From: Bacillus sp. DNRA2 | GTDB lineage: Bacteria > Bacillota > Bacilli > Bacillales > Cytobacillaceae | Reading direction: 5' to 3' | Assembly (NCBI RefSeq): GCF_012843265.1 | Contig: NZ_JABAIT010000003.1 | Coordinates: 62,001 to 126,000 of the forward strand | DNA length: 64,000 nucleotides | Part shown: one piece after another, positions 27,184 to 35,662 of the stretch | Numbering within the stretch: position 1 is the first letter of the stretch | Layout: each line of letters starts with the position of its first letter | The notes under the pieces: model-generated | Databases searched by the model: none | Seen by the model: the letters and a program-made list of their open reading frames with translations, nothing else | What the model was told of the DNA's origin: nothing | Program-made: the position numbers and the translations under genes

Positions 27184-27516
27184 ATGCTTGAAAAAACAAC
27201 ACGCATGAATTACTTGTACGACTTTTATCAATCGTTGTTAACGCCAAAGCAGCGCAGCTATATGTCCCTATATTATTTAGATGATTTTTCCCTTGGAGAA
27301 ATTGCTGAAGAGTATGACGTAAGCCGGCAGGCAGTGTATGATAACATTAAGCGAACGGAAGCAATGCTTGAAGAATACGAGGAAAAACTCGCCTTGTTCA
27401 AGAAATTCCAAGAACGCAATCAACTACTTGCTCAGGTTAAAGAACTGCTTACGAATGACGCTCCGTCTAAACAGGAGTTACTTGAAGCAATTGCCGATAT
27501 TGAAAAATTAGATTAG
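27184..27516 (+). CDS. ylxM: SRP operon regulator-like protein YlxM
   Basis: 110-residue helix-turn-helix protein of the YlxM/p13 family. A sigma-factor region-4-like HTH is visible ([20 protein letters not shown] and [19 protein letters not shown]). YlxM is conserved next to ffh in Gram-positive bacteria, and in streptococci it has been reported to influence SRP GTPase activity. GGGGGAAC ribosome-binding site; ffh follows 15 bases later. Confidence 0.93.
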   Translation: MLEKTTRMNYLYDFYQSLLTPKQRSYMSLYYLDDFSLGEIAEEYDVSRQAVYDNIKRTEAMLEEYEEKLALFKKFQERNQLLAQVKELLTNDAPSKQELLEAIADIEKLD

Positions 27517-27531
27517 GGGGCGGCAAAAGGA

Positions 27532-28887
27532 ATGGCATTTGAAGGATTAGCCGACCGACTGCAAAATACGATCCAAAAAATTCGTGGTAAGGGTAAGGTT
27601 TCTGAAGCGGATGTAAAGGAAATGATGCGCGAAGTTCGTCTTGCCCTATTAGAGGCAGACGTTAACTTTAAAGTAGTAAAAGAATTTGTTAAAAAGGTTA
27701 GTGAGCGTGCTCAAGGACAGGAAGTACTGAAAAGCCTGACACCAGGGCAACAGGTTATTAAAGTCGTTAAAGAGGAATTAACCGAGCTAATGGGCGGTGA
27801 GCAAAGTAAGATTGCCGTTGCCAATCGTCCACCAACAGTCATTTTAATGGTTGGTTTGCAAGGTGCTGGTAAAACGACAACAACCGGGAAACTTGCCAAT
27901 TTGTTACGCAAGAAATACAATCGTAAACCGATGCTGGTAGCAGCTGATATTTACCGTCCCGCAGCGATAAAGCAGCTTGAAACGCTAGGTAAACAATTAA
28001 ATATGCCAGTTTTCTCACTGGGTGATCAAGTGAGCCCGGTTGAAATTGCTAGACAAGCCATTGCTAAGGCTAAGGAAGAGCACCATGATTACGTGCTTAT
28101 TGATACTGCTGGTCGCTTACATATCGATGAAAATCTGATGGATGAGCTGAAGCAAATCAAAGAGTTATCAAAACCTGATGAAATCTTCCTCGTTGTTGAT
28201 GCGATGACGGGTCAAGATGCTGTCAATGTAGCGCAAAGCTTTAATGATACACTTGGTTTGACGGGTGTTGTGTTAACGAAGCTTGATGGTGATACTCGTG
28301 GTGGTGCTGCCCTTTCAATCCGTTCTGTAACAAATACGCCAATTAAATTTGTTGGTCTTGGTGAGAAAATGGATGCGCTGGAGGCGTTCCATCCAGAGCG
28401 GATGGCCTCACGGATTCTTGGTATGGGTGATGTATTAACCCTAATCGAGAAGGCCCAAGCAAGTGTTGACGAGGAAAAGGCGAAAGAGCTAGAGCAAAAA
28501 ATGCGAACGGCATCCTTTACATTGGACGATTTCCTTGATCAGCTTGGTCAAGTTCGTAATCTTGGTCCGCTTGAGGATATTTTAAAAATGTTACCAGGCG
28601 CCAATAAAATTAAAGGTTTAAACAACGTACAAATTGATGAAAAACAAATTTCTCATGTCGAAGCGATTATTCAGTCGATGACGAAGGCAGAAAAAATTAA
28701 CCCTGAAATCATTAATGCAAATCGCAAAAAGCGGATTGCCAAAGGGAGCGGGACATCGGTTCCAGATGTTAATCGCCTATTGAAGCAATTTGAAGACATG
28801 AAGAAAATGATGAAGCAAATGACAAATATGCAGCAAAAAGGGAAGAAAAAGGGTGGCTTTAAGCTTCCATTCAACCCATTTGGATAA
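27532..28887 (+). CDS. ffh: Signal recognition particle protein Ffh
   Basis: 451-residue SRP54 homologue that binds signal sequences and 4.5S/6S SRP RNA and delivers ribosomes to FtsY. N domain (ALLEADVNFKVVKEF), G domain with P-loop GLQGAGKTTTTGK at about 106-118, DTAGRLHID, TKLDGDTRGG, and a methionine-rich M domain ending MKKMMKQMTNMQQKGKKKGG. Complete and of family length. Co-transcribed with ylxM. Confidence 0.98.
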   Translation: MAFEGLADRLQNTIQKIRGKGKVSEADVKEMMREVRLALLEADVNFKVVKEFVKKVSERAQGQEVLKSLTPGQQVIKVVKEELTELMGGEQSKIAVANRPPTVILMVGLQGAGKTTTTGKLANLLRKKYNRKPMLVAADIYRPAAIKQLETLGKQLNMPVFSLGDQVSPVEIARQAIAKAKEEHHDYVLIDTAGRLHIDENLMDELKQIKELSKPDEIFLVVDAMTGQDAVNVAQSFNDTLGLTGVVLTKLDGDTRGGAALSIRSVTNTPIKFVGLGEKMDALEAFHPERMASRILGMGDVLTLIEKAQASVDEEKAKELEQKMRTASFTLDDFLDQLGQVRNLGPLEDILKMLPGANKIKGLNNVQIDEKQISHVEAIIQSMTKAEKINPEIINANRKKRIAKGSGTSVPDVNRLLKQFEDMKKMMKQMTNMQQKGKKKGGFKLPFNPFG

Positions 28888-28925
28888 GATTAGCTAGCCA
28901 ATTTTTAGGTGTTAAGAAAAAACAC

Positions 28926-28954
28926 TTTACAAACTTTTTATTCATTGGTAATAT
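28926..28954 (+). promoter_or_regulatory. SigmaA promoter for rpsP
   Basis: -35 TTTACA at 28926-28931, 17-bp spacer, -10 TAATAT at 28949-28954 (an overlapping TATAAT at 28952-28957 would have a 20-bp spacer). About 40 bases before the rpsP start. Confidence 0.65.
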
Positions 28955-28993
28955 AATATCTTGTGTGAAACTATTCGGAGGTGCTTTTTTAAA

Positions 28994-29266
28994 ATGGCAG
29001 TAAAAATTCGTTTAAAACGTATGGGAGCAAAAAAATCTCCTTTCTATCGTGTTGTAGTAGCAGATTCTCGTTCACCACGTGATGGACGTTACATTGAAGT
29101 AGTTGGAACTTACAACCCAGTTGCAAATCCAGCGATCGTTGATATCAATGAAGAATTAGCTCTTAAATGGTTACAAACAGGCGCGAAGCCATCTGATACA
29201 GTTCGTAACCTTTTCTCTAACCAAGGCATTATGGAAAAATTCCATAATGTTAAGAACAGCAAGTAA
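28994..29266 (+). CDS. rpsP: 30S ribosomal protein S16
   Basis: 90-residue S16. Begins [20 protein letters not shown] with the conserved [20 protein letters not shown] block. ATG 28994 matches the family length; the ribosome-binding site is GGAGGTG. Near the 3' end the codons form a perfect 10-bp inverted repeat (29227-29249). The small KH-protein gene follows after 12 bases. Confidence 0.97.
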   Translation: MAVKIRLKRMGAKKSPFYRVVVADSRSPRDGRYIEVVGTYNPVANPAIVDINEELALKWLQTGAKPSDTVRNLFSNQGIMEKFHNVKNSK

Positions 29267-29278
29267 TTCGAGATTCTT

Positions 29279-29509
29279 ATGAAACAACTAATTGAAACGA
29301 TCGTTAAGCCCCTTGTTGATTTTCCGGACGACGTCACCGTTGATGTCATTGAAGAGGATCAGCGCGTAACCTATAAGCTTTCAGTTAACAAAACCGATAT
29401 GGGGAAGGTAATTGGAAAGCAGGGGCGCGTTGCGAAGGCAATTAGAACAGTAGTCTATGCAGCAGGATCATCACAACAGAAGAAGATTTTTTTAGAAATC
29501 TCAGAATAA
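29279..29509 (+). CDS. khpA: KH-domain RNA-binding protein KhpA (YlqC)
   Basis: 76-residue single-KH protein. The KH loop is in MGKVIGKQGRVAKAIRTVV (GKQG in place of GxxG). In Gram-positive bacteria KhpA pairs with KhpB (Jag) and affects cell elongation and division through RNA binding. No strong ribosome-binding site is visible before ATG 29279 (only CGAG), so translation may depend on rpsP. Followed immediately by a terminator that overlaps its stop codon. Confidence 0.93.
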   Translation: MKQLIETIVKPLVDFPDDVTVDVIEEDQRVTYKLSVNKTDMGKVIGKQGRVAKAIRTVVYAAGSSQQKKIFLEISE

Positions 29510-29532
29510 GGAGGGGCTCACCCTCCTTTTTT
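29508..29532 (+). terminator. Rho-independent terminator after khpA
   Basis: 8-bp stem AAGGAGGG/CCCTCCTT with loop GCTCA and following TTTT; its first bases are part of the khpA stop codon. Confidence 0.88.
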
Positions 29533-29547
29533 CGTATGGAAAAAAAG

Positions 29548-29668
29548 AAAAGCGGAAGCGGCTCGCACAGGGGCGACAGGCACAAGACGAGCTGGCCTGA
29601 AGGTTGTTTTTTACCTTCTGGACAGATTGGCTTGTGACCCCGAGCCCCTAGCCGCTGGAGCTAGACAG
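29548..29668 (-). repeat. Interspersed palindromic repeat, family A, copy 3
   Basis: Reverse orientation of copies 1 and 2: reads AAAAGCGGAAGCGGCTCGC, then AGGGGCGACAGGCACAAG on the plus strand, an inner hairpin around GAAGGTTG...ACCTTC, and ends GACCCCGAGCCCCTAGCCGC followed by TGGAGCTAGACAG. The ends are the inverse of those at 13947-14064. It lies between khpA and ylqD, beside a family B fragment. Confidence 0.88.
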
Positions 29669-29676
29669 GTTAATTG

Positions 29677-29711
29677 CCCGCGGAAAGCGAGCGTCTGAAG
29701 CGTAAATCAAC
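29677..29711. repeat. Fragment of palindromic repeat family B
   Basis: CCCGCGGAAAGCGAGCGTCT followed by GAAGCGTAAATCAAC matches the right end of the full-length copy at 56583-56712 (CCCGCGGAAAGCGAAGTGCC then TGAAGCGGAAATCAAC). Only this end is present; it abuts family A copy 3. Confidence 0.75.
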
Positions 29712-29740
29712 AATTTATCTTGGGGAGGAATAACCTTGCG

Positions 29741-30133
29741 ATGAAATTGCTGCAAACAGTTGTGGTTAAACAAATTTTAACAGAACAAAGCAAGCATGAA
29801 CTATTTGAAAAATATCAATCCAAAAAGCTCCAGCTCCAAAAAGAATGCGACCAACTCCGTTTTGAAATGAAAAAGCTCGAAAAAACGAAAAAATTTCAGC
29901 CAACCAGCCTGATTCAGCATTTCGACAAAGAAATCCAGGCTCGCCAAGAAAAAATCAAGTTAGCTGATTTTCAAATCGAACAACTACATAACCTACCAAT
30001 AGGAAGCGAATTAAAGGAACGCGAAGTCCAAGCGCTGGTTGACATAAATGTCGGAGAGCGGTGGGATGATTTTCTTGCCGGCTCGACCATCATCGTAAAA
30101 GATGGCATGGTAACGGAAATTAGAGAGAGGTGA
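29741..30133 (+). CDS. ylqD: Conserved coiled-coil protein YlqD
   Basis: 130 residues. The middle (about residues 15-75) is charged and heptad-like ([20 protein letters not shown]), followed by a small C-terminal beta region ([20 protein letters not shown] type). Matches B. subtilis YlqD in size and place between khpA and rimM; its function is unknown. ATG 29741 follows GGGGAGGAA by ten bases. Its stop overlaps the region before rimM, so the two are co-translated. Confidence 0.88.
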   Translation: MKLLQTVVVKQILTEQSKHELFEKYQSKKLQLQKECDQLRFEMKKLEKTKKFQPTSLIQHFDKEIQARQEKIKLADFQIEQLHNLPIGSELKEREVQALVDINVGERWDDFLAGSTIIVKDGMVTEIRER

Positions 30134-30141
30134 ACACAAAC

Positions 30142-30663
30142 ATGGAAAAATGGTTTAATGTTGGTAAAATCGTAAATACGCACGGGATTAAAGGTGAGCT
30201 CCGGATTGTTTCAAAGACAGATTTTGCGGAAGAACGCTATAAACCAGGCAACCGCTTGTTTTTATTTTTGGATGGAACTAAGGATCCATTAGAATTGACG
30301 GTGAAAACACATCGAACTCATAAAAATTTTGACTTATTGGTGTTCGAAGGTTATGAAAACGTCAACGAAGTGGAAAAGTTTAAAAATGGTGTTTTAAAGG
30401 TACCAGAAAATCAGCTAGGTGCATTAGATGAAGGTGAATTTTATTTTCATGAAATCGTTGGATGCCTTGTTTTCACAGTGGATGGCGTTGAAATTGGTAA
30501 GGTGACCGAAATATTAACGCCTGGAGCCAATGATGTCTGGGTAATTAAACCGAAAAATGGCGGTCGTGATATATTAATTCCGTATATTGAACAGATTGTT
30601 AAAAAGGTCGACGTCAAAGAGAAAATCATTTTGATTCAGCCGATGGAAGGGCTCCTGTCATGA
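30142..30663 (+). CDS. rimM: 16S rRNA processing protein RimM
   Basis: 173-residue ribosome maturation factor that binds S19 and the 30S head. N-terminal RimM beta-barrel ([19 protein letters not shown]) and C-terminal PRC-barrel ([31 protein letters not shown]). ATG 30142 with AGAGAGGTGA upstream gives the conserved start; a GTG at 30130 four codons earlier is possible. Stop overlaps the trmD start. Confidence 0.95.
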   Translation: MEKWFNVGKIVNTHGIKGELRIVSKTDFAEERYKPGNRLFLFLDGTKDPLELTVKTHRTHKNFDLLVFEGYENVNEVEKFKNGVLKVPENQLGALDEGEFYFHEIVGCLVFTVDGVEIGKVTEILTPGANDVWVIKPKNGGRDILIPYIEQIVKKVDVKEKIILIQPMEGLLS

Positions 30664-31412
30664 TGAAAATCGATGTTCTCACGCTTTTTCCGGAAATGTT
30701 CTCCGGCGTGTTCTCCCAATCGATTTTAAAAAAGGCAGCTGATAGTGGTGCTGTTACCTACAATCCAGTGAATTTTCGCCAGTACTCAGATAACAAACAT
30801 CAGACTGTCGATGATTATCCTTACGGGGGCGGAGCTGGAATGGTTTTGAAGCCACAGCCAATTTTTGATGCGGTGACAGATCTGACCAAGGCTGACGACG
30901 CGGAGCATCCGTGTAAGCCTCGGGTTATTTTGCTCTGTCCACAAGGGGAACGTTTTCATCAAAAAAAAGCGGAGGAGCTCGCAAAAGAAGAGCATTTAAT
31001 CTTTATTTGCGGTCATTACGAGGGCTATGATGAACGAATTCGCGAGCATATAATCACAGACGAAATATCGATTGGAGATTATGTTCTTACCGGGGGAGAG
31101 CTTGGGGCAATGGTGATCATTGATAGTGTGGTCAGGTTGCTTCCTGGTGTGCTTGGGAACGAAGAATCCCATCAGCAGGATTCATTCAGCACAGGCTATC
31201 TTGAACATCCACATTATACAAGGCCGGCAGACTTCCGTGGTTTGAAGGTCCCAGAGGTGTTAATGTCTGGGAATCACCGATTAATTGAAGAGTGGCGCAG
31301 GAAGGAATCGCTGCGAAGAACCTACTTGCGAAGACCTGATTTGCTAGAGGATATTGAGCTGACAGACGAGCAGCAAAAATGGTTAGCAGAGTTTAAAAAA
31401 CAGCAGGAATAA
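30660..31412 (+). CDS. trmD: tRNA (guanine37-N1)-methyltransferase TrmD
   Basis: 250-residue SPOUT-class enzyme that makes m1G37 in tRNA and so protects the reading frame. [13 protein letters not shown] at the start, [20 protein letters not shown], and the trefoil-knot SAM site [10 protein letters not shown] and [15 protein letters not shown] are visible. Two ATG codons (30660, 30663) are adjacent; the GGAAGGG site at 30645-30651 fits the first. Overlaps rimM by four bases. Confidence 0.96.
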   Translation: MMKIDVLTLFPEMFSGVFSQSILKKAADSGAVTYNPVNFRQYSDNKHQTVDDYPYGGGAGMVLKPQPIFDAVTDLTKADDAEHPCKPRVILLCPQGERFHQKKAEELAKEEHLIFICGHYEGYDERIREHIITDEISIGDYVLTGGELGAMVIIDSVVRLLPGVLGNEESHQQDSFSTGYLEHPHYTRPADFRGLKVPEVLMSGNHRLIEEWRRKESLRRTYLRRPDLLEDIELTDEQQKWLAEFKKQQE

Positions 31413-31415
31413 CTA

Positions 31416-31444
31416 TTGCGAATGGGCACTATTTGTGATAAGAT
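31416..31444 (+). promoter_or_regulatory. SigmaA promoter for rplS
   Basis: -35 TTGCGA at 31416-31421, 17-bp spacer, -10 TAAGAT at 31439-31444. It starts three bases after the trmD stop and gives a leader of about 95 bases that contains the L19 leader element. Confidence 0.7.
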
Positions 31445-31486
31445 ATCTTTTGTGACTTGGACTGTAAAGTCTATTGTCTTGATAAC

Positions 31487-31526
31487 GATGTTCCGCTGCA
31501 TCATTTAGAAGGAGTGCAAGAGCATC
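31487..31526 (+). ncRNA. L19-leader-type structured RNA upstream of rplS
   Basis: GATGTTCCGCTGCATCATTT followed by AGAAGGAGTGCAAGAGCATC: the ends GATG/CATC close a stem, TGCA/TGCA pair inside, and it ends just before the rplS ribosome-binding site. This matches my memory of the Firmicute ribosomal protein L19 leader, thought to let L19 repress its own synthesis. Boundaries are approximate. Confidence 0.6.
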
Positions 31527-31546
31527 TGTGGGAGGAGTTGAATACG

Positions 31547-31891
31547 ATGCAAGCATTAATCAATGAAATTACTAAAGAACAACTTCGTTCTGATCTTCCA
31601 GCGTTCCGTCCTGGTGATACTGTACGTGTACACGTAAAAGTTATCGAGGGAACTCGTGAGCGTGTTCAGATCTTTGAAGGTGTTGTAATTAAGCGTCGTG
31701 GTGGTGGAATCAGCGAAACTTTTACAGTTCGTAAGATTTCTTACGGTGTAGGCGTTGAGCGTACATTCCCTGTACACACACCAAAAATTGCGAAGCTTGA
31801 AGTTCTACGTCGCGGTAAAGTACGCCGTGCGAAACTTTACTACTTACGTGAATTACGTGGTAAAAAAGCTCGTATTAAAGAAATTCGTTAA
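31547..31891 (+). CDS. rplS: 50S ribosomal protein L19
   Basis: 114-residue L19, at the interface of the two ribosomal subunits. [18 protein letters not shown] at the N-terminus, [19 protein letters not shown] and a basic C-terminus ([20 protein letters not shown]). ATG 31547 follows GGAGGAG by nine bases and gives the family length. Own promoter, leader and terminator, so it is a separate unit within the trmD region. Confidence 0.97.
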   Translation: MQALINEITKEQLRSDLPAFRPGDTVRVHVKVIEGTRERVQIFEGVVIKRRGGGISETFTVRKISYGVGVERTFPVHTPKIAKLEVLRRGKVRRAKLYYLRELRGKKARIKEIR

Positions 31892-31902
31892 TAGCAAGAA
31901 TC

Positions 31903-31935
31903 GGGGGCTTGGGATTTTTCAAGCCCCTATTTTTG
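31903..31935 (+). terminator. Rho-independent terminator after rplS
   Basis: 8-bp stem GGGGCTTG/CAAGCCCC (31904-31911, 31920-31927) with an 8-base loop, followed by TATTTTTG. Confidence 0.88.
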
Positions 31936-32054
31936 TCAGTAAATGATAGAAAAAAATTAACAAAAAAATTGCTTCCCATCGTGTTAATTGTTGCTAACTT
32001 ATGTAAAATAAATATGTACTGATACTTTTTTGTTGGAGATTGGTGGGGAAACGA

Positions 32055-32606
32055 ATGACTAAGAAGAAAAACGAACTTTGGGAATGGACAAAGGCTTTAG
32101 TAATCGCAGTAATTTTAGCAGCTATTATTCGTACATTTTTGTTTGCACCGATTGTAGTGGATGGATTATCGATGATGCCGACTCTTCATAATCAGGATCG
32201 GATGATTGTTAATAAATTCAGCTATAAAATTGGTGACCCTAAACGATTTGATATTATCGTTTTTCATGCTCCAGAAGGTAAGGATTACATCAAACGTGTA
32301 ATCGGATTACCTGGTGATGAGATTGAATATAAAGATGACACTCTTTATGTAAACGGGAAAGCTTATCAAGAGCCCTATCTGGCAGAATATAAAAAGGCCG
32401 TGATTGATGGACCACTTACTGAGCCATTTACATTGCAAGAAAAAATCGGTAAAACCAAGGTGCCTGCGGGTGAGCTTTTTGTTATGGGTGACAATCGCCG
32501 CTATAGTAAGGATTCCCGTCACATTGGTACGATTCCGATGGAAAAAGTGCTTGGAAAAACGAACATCCTTTATTGGCCAGTTAAAGACATGCAACTTGTG
32601 GACTAG
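32055..32606 (+). CDS. lepB: Type I signal peptidase
   Basis: 183-residue membrane serine protease that removes signal peptides from exported proteins. One N-terminal membrane helix (about residues 13-32), then the catalytic serine in DGLSMMPTL and catalytic lysine in YIKRVIGLPGDEI, plus MGDNRRYSKDSR. Short SipS/SipT-like form with a single anchor. ATG 32055 with GGTGGGG six bases upstream is preferred; a TTG at 32040 is possible. It is placed between rplS and rbgA, where B. subtilis has no sip gene, though other Bacillaceae do. Confidence 0.93.
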   Translation: MTKKKNELWEWTKALVIAVILAAIIRTFLFAPIVVDGLSMMPTLHNQDRMIVNKFSYKIGDPKRFDIIVFHAPEGKDYIKRVIGLPGDEIEYKDDTLYVNGKAYQEPYLAEYKKAVIDGPLTEPFTLQEKIGKTKVPAGELFVMGDNRRYSKDSRHIGTIPMEKVLGKTNILYWPVKDMQLVD

Positions 32607-32679
32607 ATTAAGGACGAGACCGAGCCGTTTTGTGGCAAGCCCATTCTAGAATTATTTTTAAAAAAGGGGTGACATAGGT

Positions 32680-33594
32680 ATGACGATTCAATGGTTCCCC
32701 GGACATATGGCGAAAGCTCGCCGTGAAGTTACCGAAAAGCTGAAGCTTGTCGATATTATTTTTGAGCTTGTTGATGCGAGGATTCCTTTCTCATCAAGAA
32801 ATCCAATGATTGACGAGATTATTCAACACAAACCAAGACTCGTGTTATTAAATAAAGCAGATATGGCCGACAAAGACATCACCAATCAATGGATTCAATA
32901 CTTTAAAGATCAAGGTGTTGCGGCGTTGGCGATCAATTCTCAAGCTGGCCTAGGCATGAAAGAAATCGTAGCCGAGGCTAAAAAGCTTTTGAATGAAAAA
33001 TTTGAACGGATGAAGGCGAAGGGAGTTAGACCCCGCGCAATCCGCGCTATGATTGTCGGCATTCCTAATGCAGGGAAGTCCACCTTGATTAACCGTTTAG
33101 CGAAAAAAAATATCGCGAAGACGGGAAACACACCTGGTGTGACGAAGGCTCAGCAATGGATTAAGGTTGGTAAAGAATTAGAACTGCTGGATACACCGGG
33201 GATTCTTTGGCCTAAATTCGACGATCAAGAGGTTGGTCTAAAGCTGGCCGTAACAGGTGCAATTAAAGATACTTTGTTAAATATGCACGACCTTGCCCAT
33301 TTCGCCTTGCGCTATTTGGAACGAGAATATCCAGATCGGCTTAAGGAACGATTTAAGCTTGTCGATGTTCCGGAAGAAACGGTTGAGCTGTTCGATGTAG
33401 TCGGACGTAATCGCGGCTGTTTGGCTGGTGGAGGCTTGGTAGATTACGATAAGGTGTCAGAGCTTGTTATCCGTGAGCTACGGACAGAAAAGTTGGGACG
33501 ATTATCGTTTGAAAAACCGAGCGACCTGGAGAAACAGGCGGAAGCTGATGCAGCGTCGAAACAAACTAGTGAATTAGAACCAAATTTCGAGTAA
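32680..33594 (+). CDS. rbgA: Ribosome biogenesis GTPase RbgA (YlqF)
   Basis: 304-residue circularly permuted GTPase needed for late 50S assembly (incorporation of L16 and others). [14 protein letters not shown] at the N-terminus; G4 NKADM precedes the P-loop [14 protein letters not shown] (about residue 128); G3 [12 protein letters not shown] follows. C-terminal helical domain present. A terminator overlapping the stop codon ends the unit. Confidence 0.96.
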   Translation: MTIQWFPGHMAKARREVTEKLKLVDIIFELVDARIPFSSRNPMIDEIIQHKPRLVLLNKADMADKDITNQWIQYFKDQGVAALAINSQAGLGMKEIVAEAKKLLNEKFERMKAKGVRPRAIRAMIVGIPNAGKSTLINRLAKKNIAKTGNTPGVTKAQQWIKVGKELELLDTPGILWPKFDDQEVGLKLAVTGAIKDTLLNMHDLAHFALRYLEREYPDRLKERFKLVDVPEETVELFDVVGRNRGCLAGGGLVDYDKVSELVIRELRTEKLGRLSFEKPSDLEKQAEADAASKQTSELEPNFE

Positions 33595-33618
33595 AATCGA
33601 GATTTGGTTCTTTTTTTG
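33578..33618 (+). terminator. Rho-independent terminator after rbgA
   Basis: 13-bp stem AACCAAATTTCGA/TCGAGATTTGGTT (one G-U) with loop GTAAAA; seven T follow. The left arm is within the last codons of rbgA. Confidence 0.9.
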
Positions 33619-33670
33619 GGCGGGATTGCAGGCTGAGTAGGTGAGTAAGTTTGTCGAATTTGGTCGAAAT

Positions 33671-33786
33671 TCGGATAAATGGCCCAAATCGTCGGATAAA
33701 CTGCAAAAATCGTCGGACAAACACTCCGAAAAGTCGGACAAACATCCCAAAATGGCGGACAAACACCAAAATTCGTCGGATAAAAA
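33671..33786. repeat. Tandem array of 21-bp units (CGGACAAA core)
   Basis: Six units start at 33671, 33692, 33713, 33734, 33755 and 33776, exactly 21 bp apart. Each begins (T/G)CGGA(C/T)AAA and is followed by a variable middle and an A-rich end (for example TCGGACAAACATCCCAAAAT). A degenerate unit may precede at about 33653. The core GGACAAA also occurs in every 52-bp unit at 7.1-7.5 kb. The array ends at the 3' end of the minus-strand NERD gene. Confidence 0.9.
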
Positions 33787-33789
33787 TTT

Positions 33790-34761
33790 TCACTCCTGAA
33801 GAATGTCCCAATTAAGTTGATAGATTCTCGTCTTTTTTGGACCAGTACTTGGTAAATTCAAGGAAATTAGTTTTTTATAGGAAAGACCCATTGATGGGAA
33901 ATGTAAAAACTCACAAAACTGTTGATTGGTAATCGAAGGGCCATGCAATAAGTAATAATCACGAAGAGCTTTCACATGAGCGCGATTGGATTCGCAGCGA
34001 CATTTAGGACAAATCCACTTGCCGCGGTGATAAATACAGCCAAGAAACAGACATATAGGACAATGGACACCACTCTTAAGTTCAGACCGAGAAATGTTAT
34101 AGATTTTTTCAAGATCATAGACGGGGTCAGTATGTTTTGCTAATAATAGATCGATGAGTTGGCGGCATTGTTCAGGGCTAAGCACATTAGGAGCATTAGC
34201 ATATTGATTCGTCAGACCTTCAATGCGCCCGATAACGCTTCGTCCGCGGCAGACACGAAATAGGGTTGCTGGATCCTCTACAGACTGAATTAGGCAGTTA
34301 TTATTAGTTAAAACAACTAAATATTCAATTGGAACAGAAGGGAATTGATGTGTTAACAGCCAATTCTGCATATCGCGAGCATGAAGTTTTCCCTGAAGAA
34401 TTGGGTTTTCATAAGCAATCTCAGCATTTTGAATTAATTGATCGAAGTGCTGGTCAAAGTCTAATTTTCCAGCAAAGTTTTTCGAATCTACTAAAATGAT
34501 GGTATTCATAGTCAATAGGAATGAATCAAGCTGGAAGAATGAATGACCGTTATGTAGGCGAAGGTCTTGGAGAATTTGATAGTAGTTTTGGGGAAGTTGC
34601 TCCAGATAATAATCGAGTTTTCGCTCTCCAGCATAGCCTGCTTCGTGCCTGTTAATGCTGTCGAGAATCATCGGGACCTTTGGATGATTGGCTGGGATTC
34701 TGCCGAGAATGGCTTCATTAAAGAGAAGAATTCGCGGTTTTGATCTTGGTTTATGTATCAT
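33790..34761 (-). CDS. NERD-domain protein with C-terminal zinc finger
   Basis: 323 residues. The N-terminal half (about 42-160) looks like a nuclease-related NERD domain: GERKLDYYLEQLP with E46, FFQLDSFLL with D79, and IILVDSKNFAG with D92/K94, a restriction-endonuclease-like core. Near the C-terminus is a likely zinc ribbon (C234, C237, C251, C254). Activity and target are unknown. ATG 34761 is preceded on its strand by AAAAAGGAGGACG. It is the only minus-strand gene besides rpmB, convergent with rbgA and divergent from rnhB; I do not know it at this place in B. subtilis, so it is probably accessory. Confidence 0.85.
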   Translation of the reverse strand: MIHKPRSKPRILLFNEAILGRIPANHPKVPMILDSINRHEAGYAGERKLDYYLEQLPQNYYQILQDLRLHNGHSFFQLDSFLLTMNTIILVDSKNFAGKLDFDQHFDQLIQNAEIAYENPILQGKLHARDMQNWLLTHQFPSVPIEYLVVLTNNNCLIQSVEDPATLFRVCRGRSVIGRIEGLTNQYANAPNVLSPEQCRQLIDLLLAKHTDPVYDLEKIYNISRSELKSGVHCPICLFLGCIYHRGKWICPKCRCESNRAHVKALRDYYLLHGPSITNQQFCEFLHFPSMGLSYKKLISLNLPSTGPKKTRIYQLNWDILQE

Positions 34762-34870
34762 AATCGTCCTCCTTTTTCCTAATATAACAAATTCAATAAT
34801 AAATAAAATTTCCCTCCTTTTTTTAGTATAATTAAATTTGAATTTTGATTTTGAAGGTGTGAATTGCGAC

Positions 34871-35647
34871 ATGGAAAAATTAACAATTAGCCAAATTGAA
34901 GTGCGCTTAAAAACTATACAAGAAAATGAACAGTTAGATTTTATTAAAATCTTACAAGAAGACGATCGCAAGGGAGTTCAGCAATTGCTTGCAAGATGGC
35001 AAAAAGAGCAGGAGCACAGAAAGCAACTCCGCGAAAAATTCTTGGAAATGAGTCAATATGAACAGAAGCTTCGCAGACAAGGCTATCAGTATATTGCGGG
35101 TATCGACGAAGTGGGGCGGGGACCACTAGCTGGCCCGGTTGTTGCTGCAGCCGTAATTTTACCAGAAAACATCTATTTACCGGGGGTGGATGATTCCAAA
35201 AAGCTTAGCGAACAGAGGCGTGAGGAGCTTTACGCACAAATTACAGAACAAGCCATTGCCTATCAGGTTGGCATTATTTCAGCAGCGGAAATTGATCAAA
35301 TTAATATATATGAAGCAACGAAAAAAGCGATGCTAGCGTGTGTTGCGGGGCTCTCAACTAAGCCTGATTTTTTGCTTATTGATGCGATGAAGCTCACCAC
35401 GCCATACCCGTATGAAGCAATTATTAAAGGTGATGCAAAGAGTATTTCGATTGCTGCAGCCTCAATCGTTGCCAAGGTCACAAGAGATCGGATGATGAAA
35501 AATCTGCATGAACAATATCCTGATTATGGTTTTGTAAACAATATGGGTTATGGAACAAAGGAGCATCTAGAGGCAATTAAAACGGTCGGAATCACCTCTT
35601 ATCATCGTAAAAGCTTTGCACCCATTAAAGATTACATAGGCAATTAA
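34871..35647 (+). CDS. rnhB: Ribonuclease HII
   Basis: 258-residue RNase H2-type enzyme that cuts RNA in RNA-DNA hybrids and removes misincorporated ribonucleotides. The active-site motif [20 protein letters not shown] (about residue 76) and [11 protein letters not shown] are visible, then [25 protein letters not shown] Bacillus-type N-terminal extension (about 70 residues) is present. ATG 34871 has GAAGGTGTG at a long distance (about 12 bases). Followed by a terminator. Confidence 0.95.
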   Translation: MEKLTISQIEVRLKTIQENEQLDFIKILQEDDRKGVQQLLARWQKEQEHRKQLREKFLEMSQYEQKLRRQGYQYIAGIDEVGRGPLAGPVVAAAVILPENIYLPGVDDSKKLSEQRREELYAQITEQAIAYQVGIISAAEIDQINIYEATKKAMLACVAGLSTKPDFLLIDAMKLTTPYPYEAIIKGDAKSISIAAASIVAKVTRDRMMKNLHEQYPDYGFVNNMGYGTKEHLEAIKTVGITSYHRKSFAPIKDYIGN

Positions 35648-35662
35648 CATGGAATCTTAGCC

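Noticed and set aside
33566-33811. Minus-strand open frame of 81 codons with a seven-residue repeat (FVRRF, FIRRF units), and a second in another frame
   Set aside because: The repeat simply translates the 21-bp DNA array (21 is a multiple of three). It overlaps the rbgA terminator and the NERD gene end and has no ribosome-binding site.
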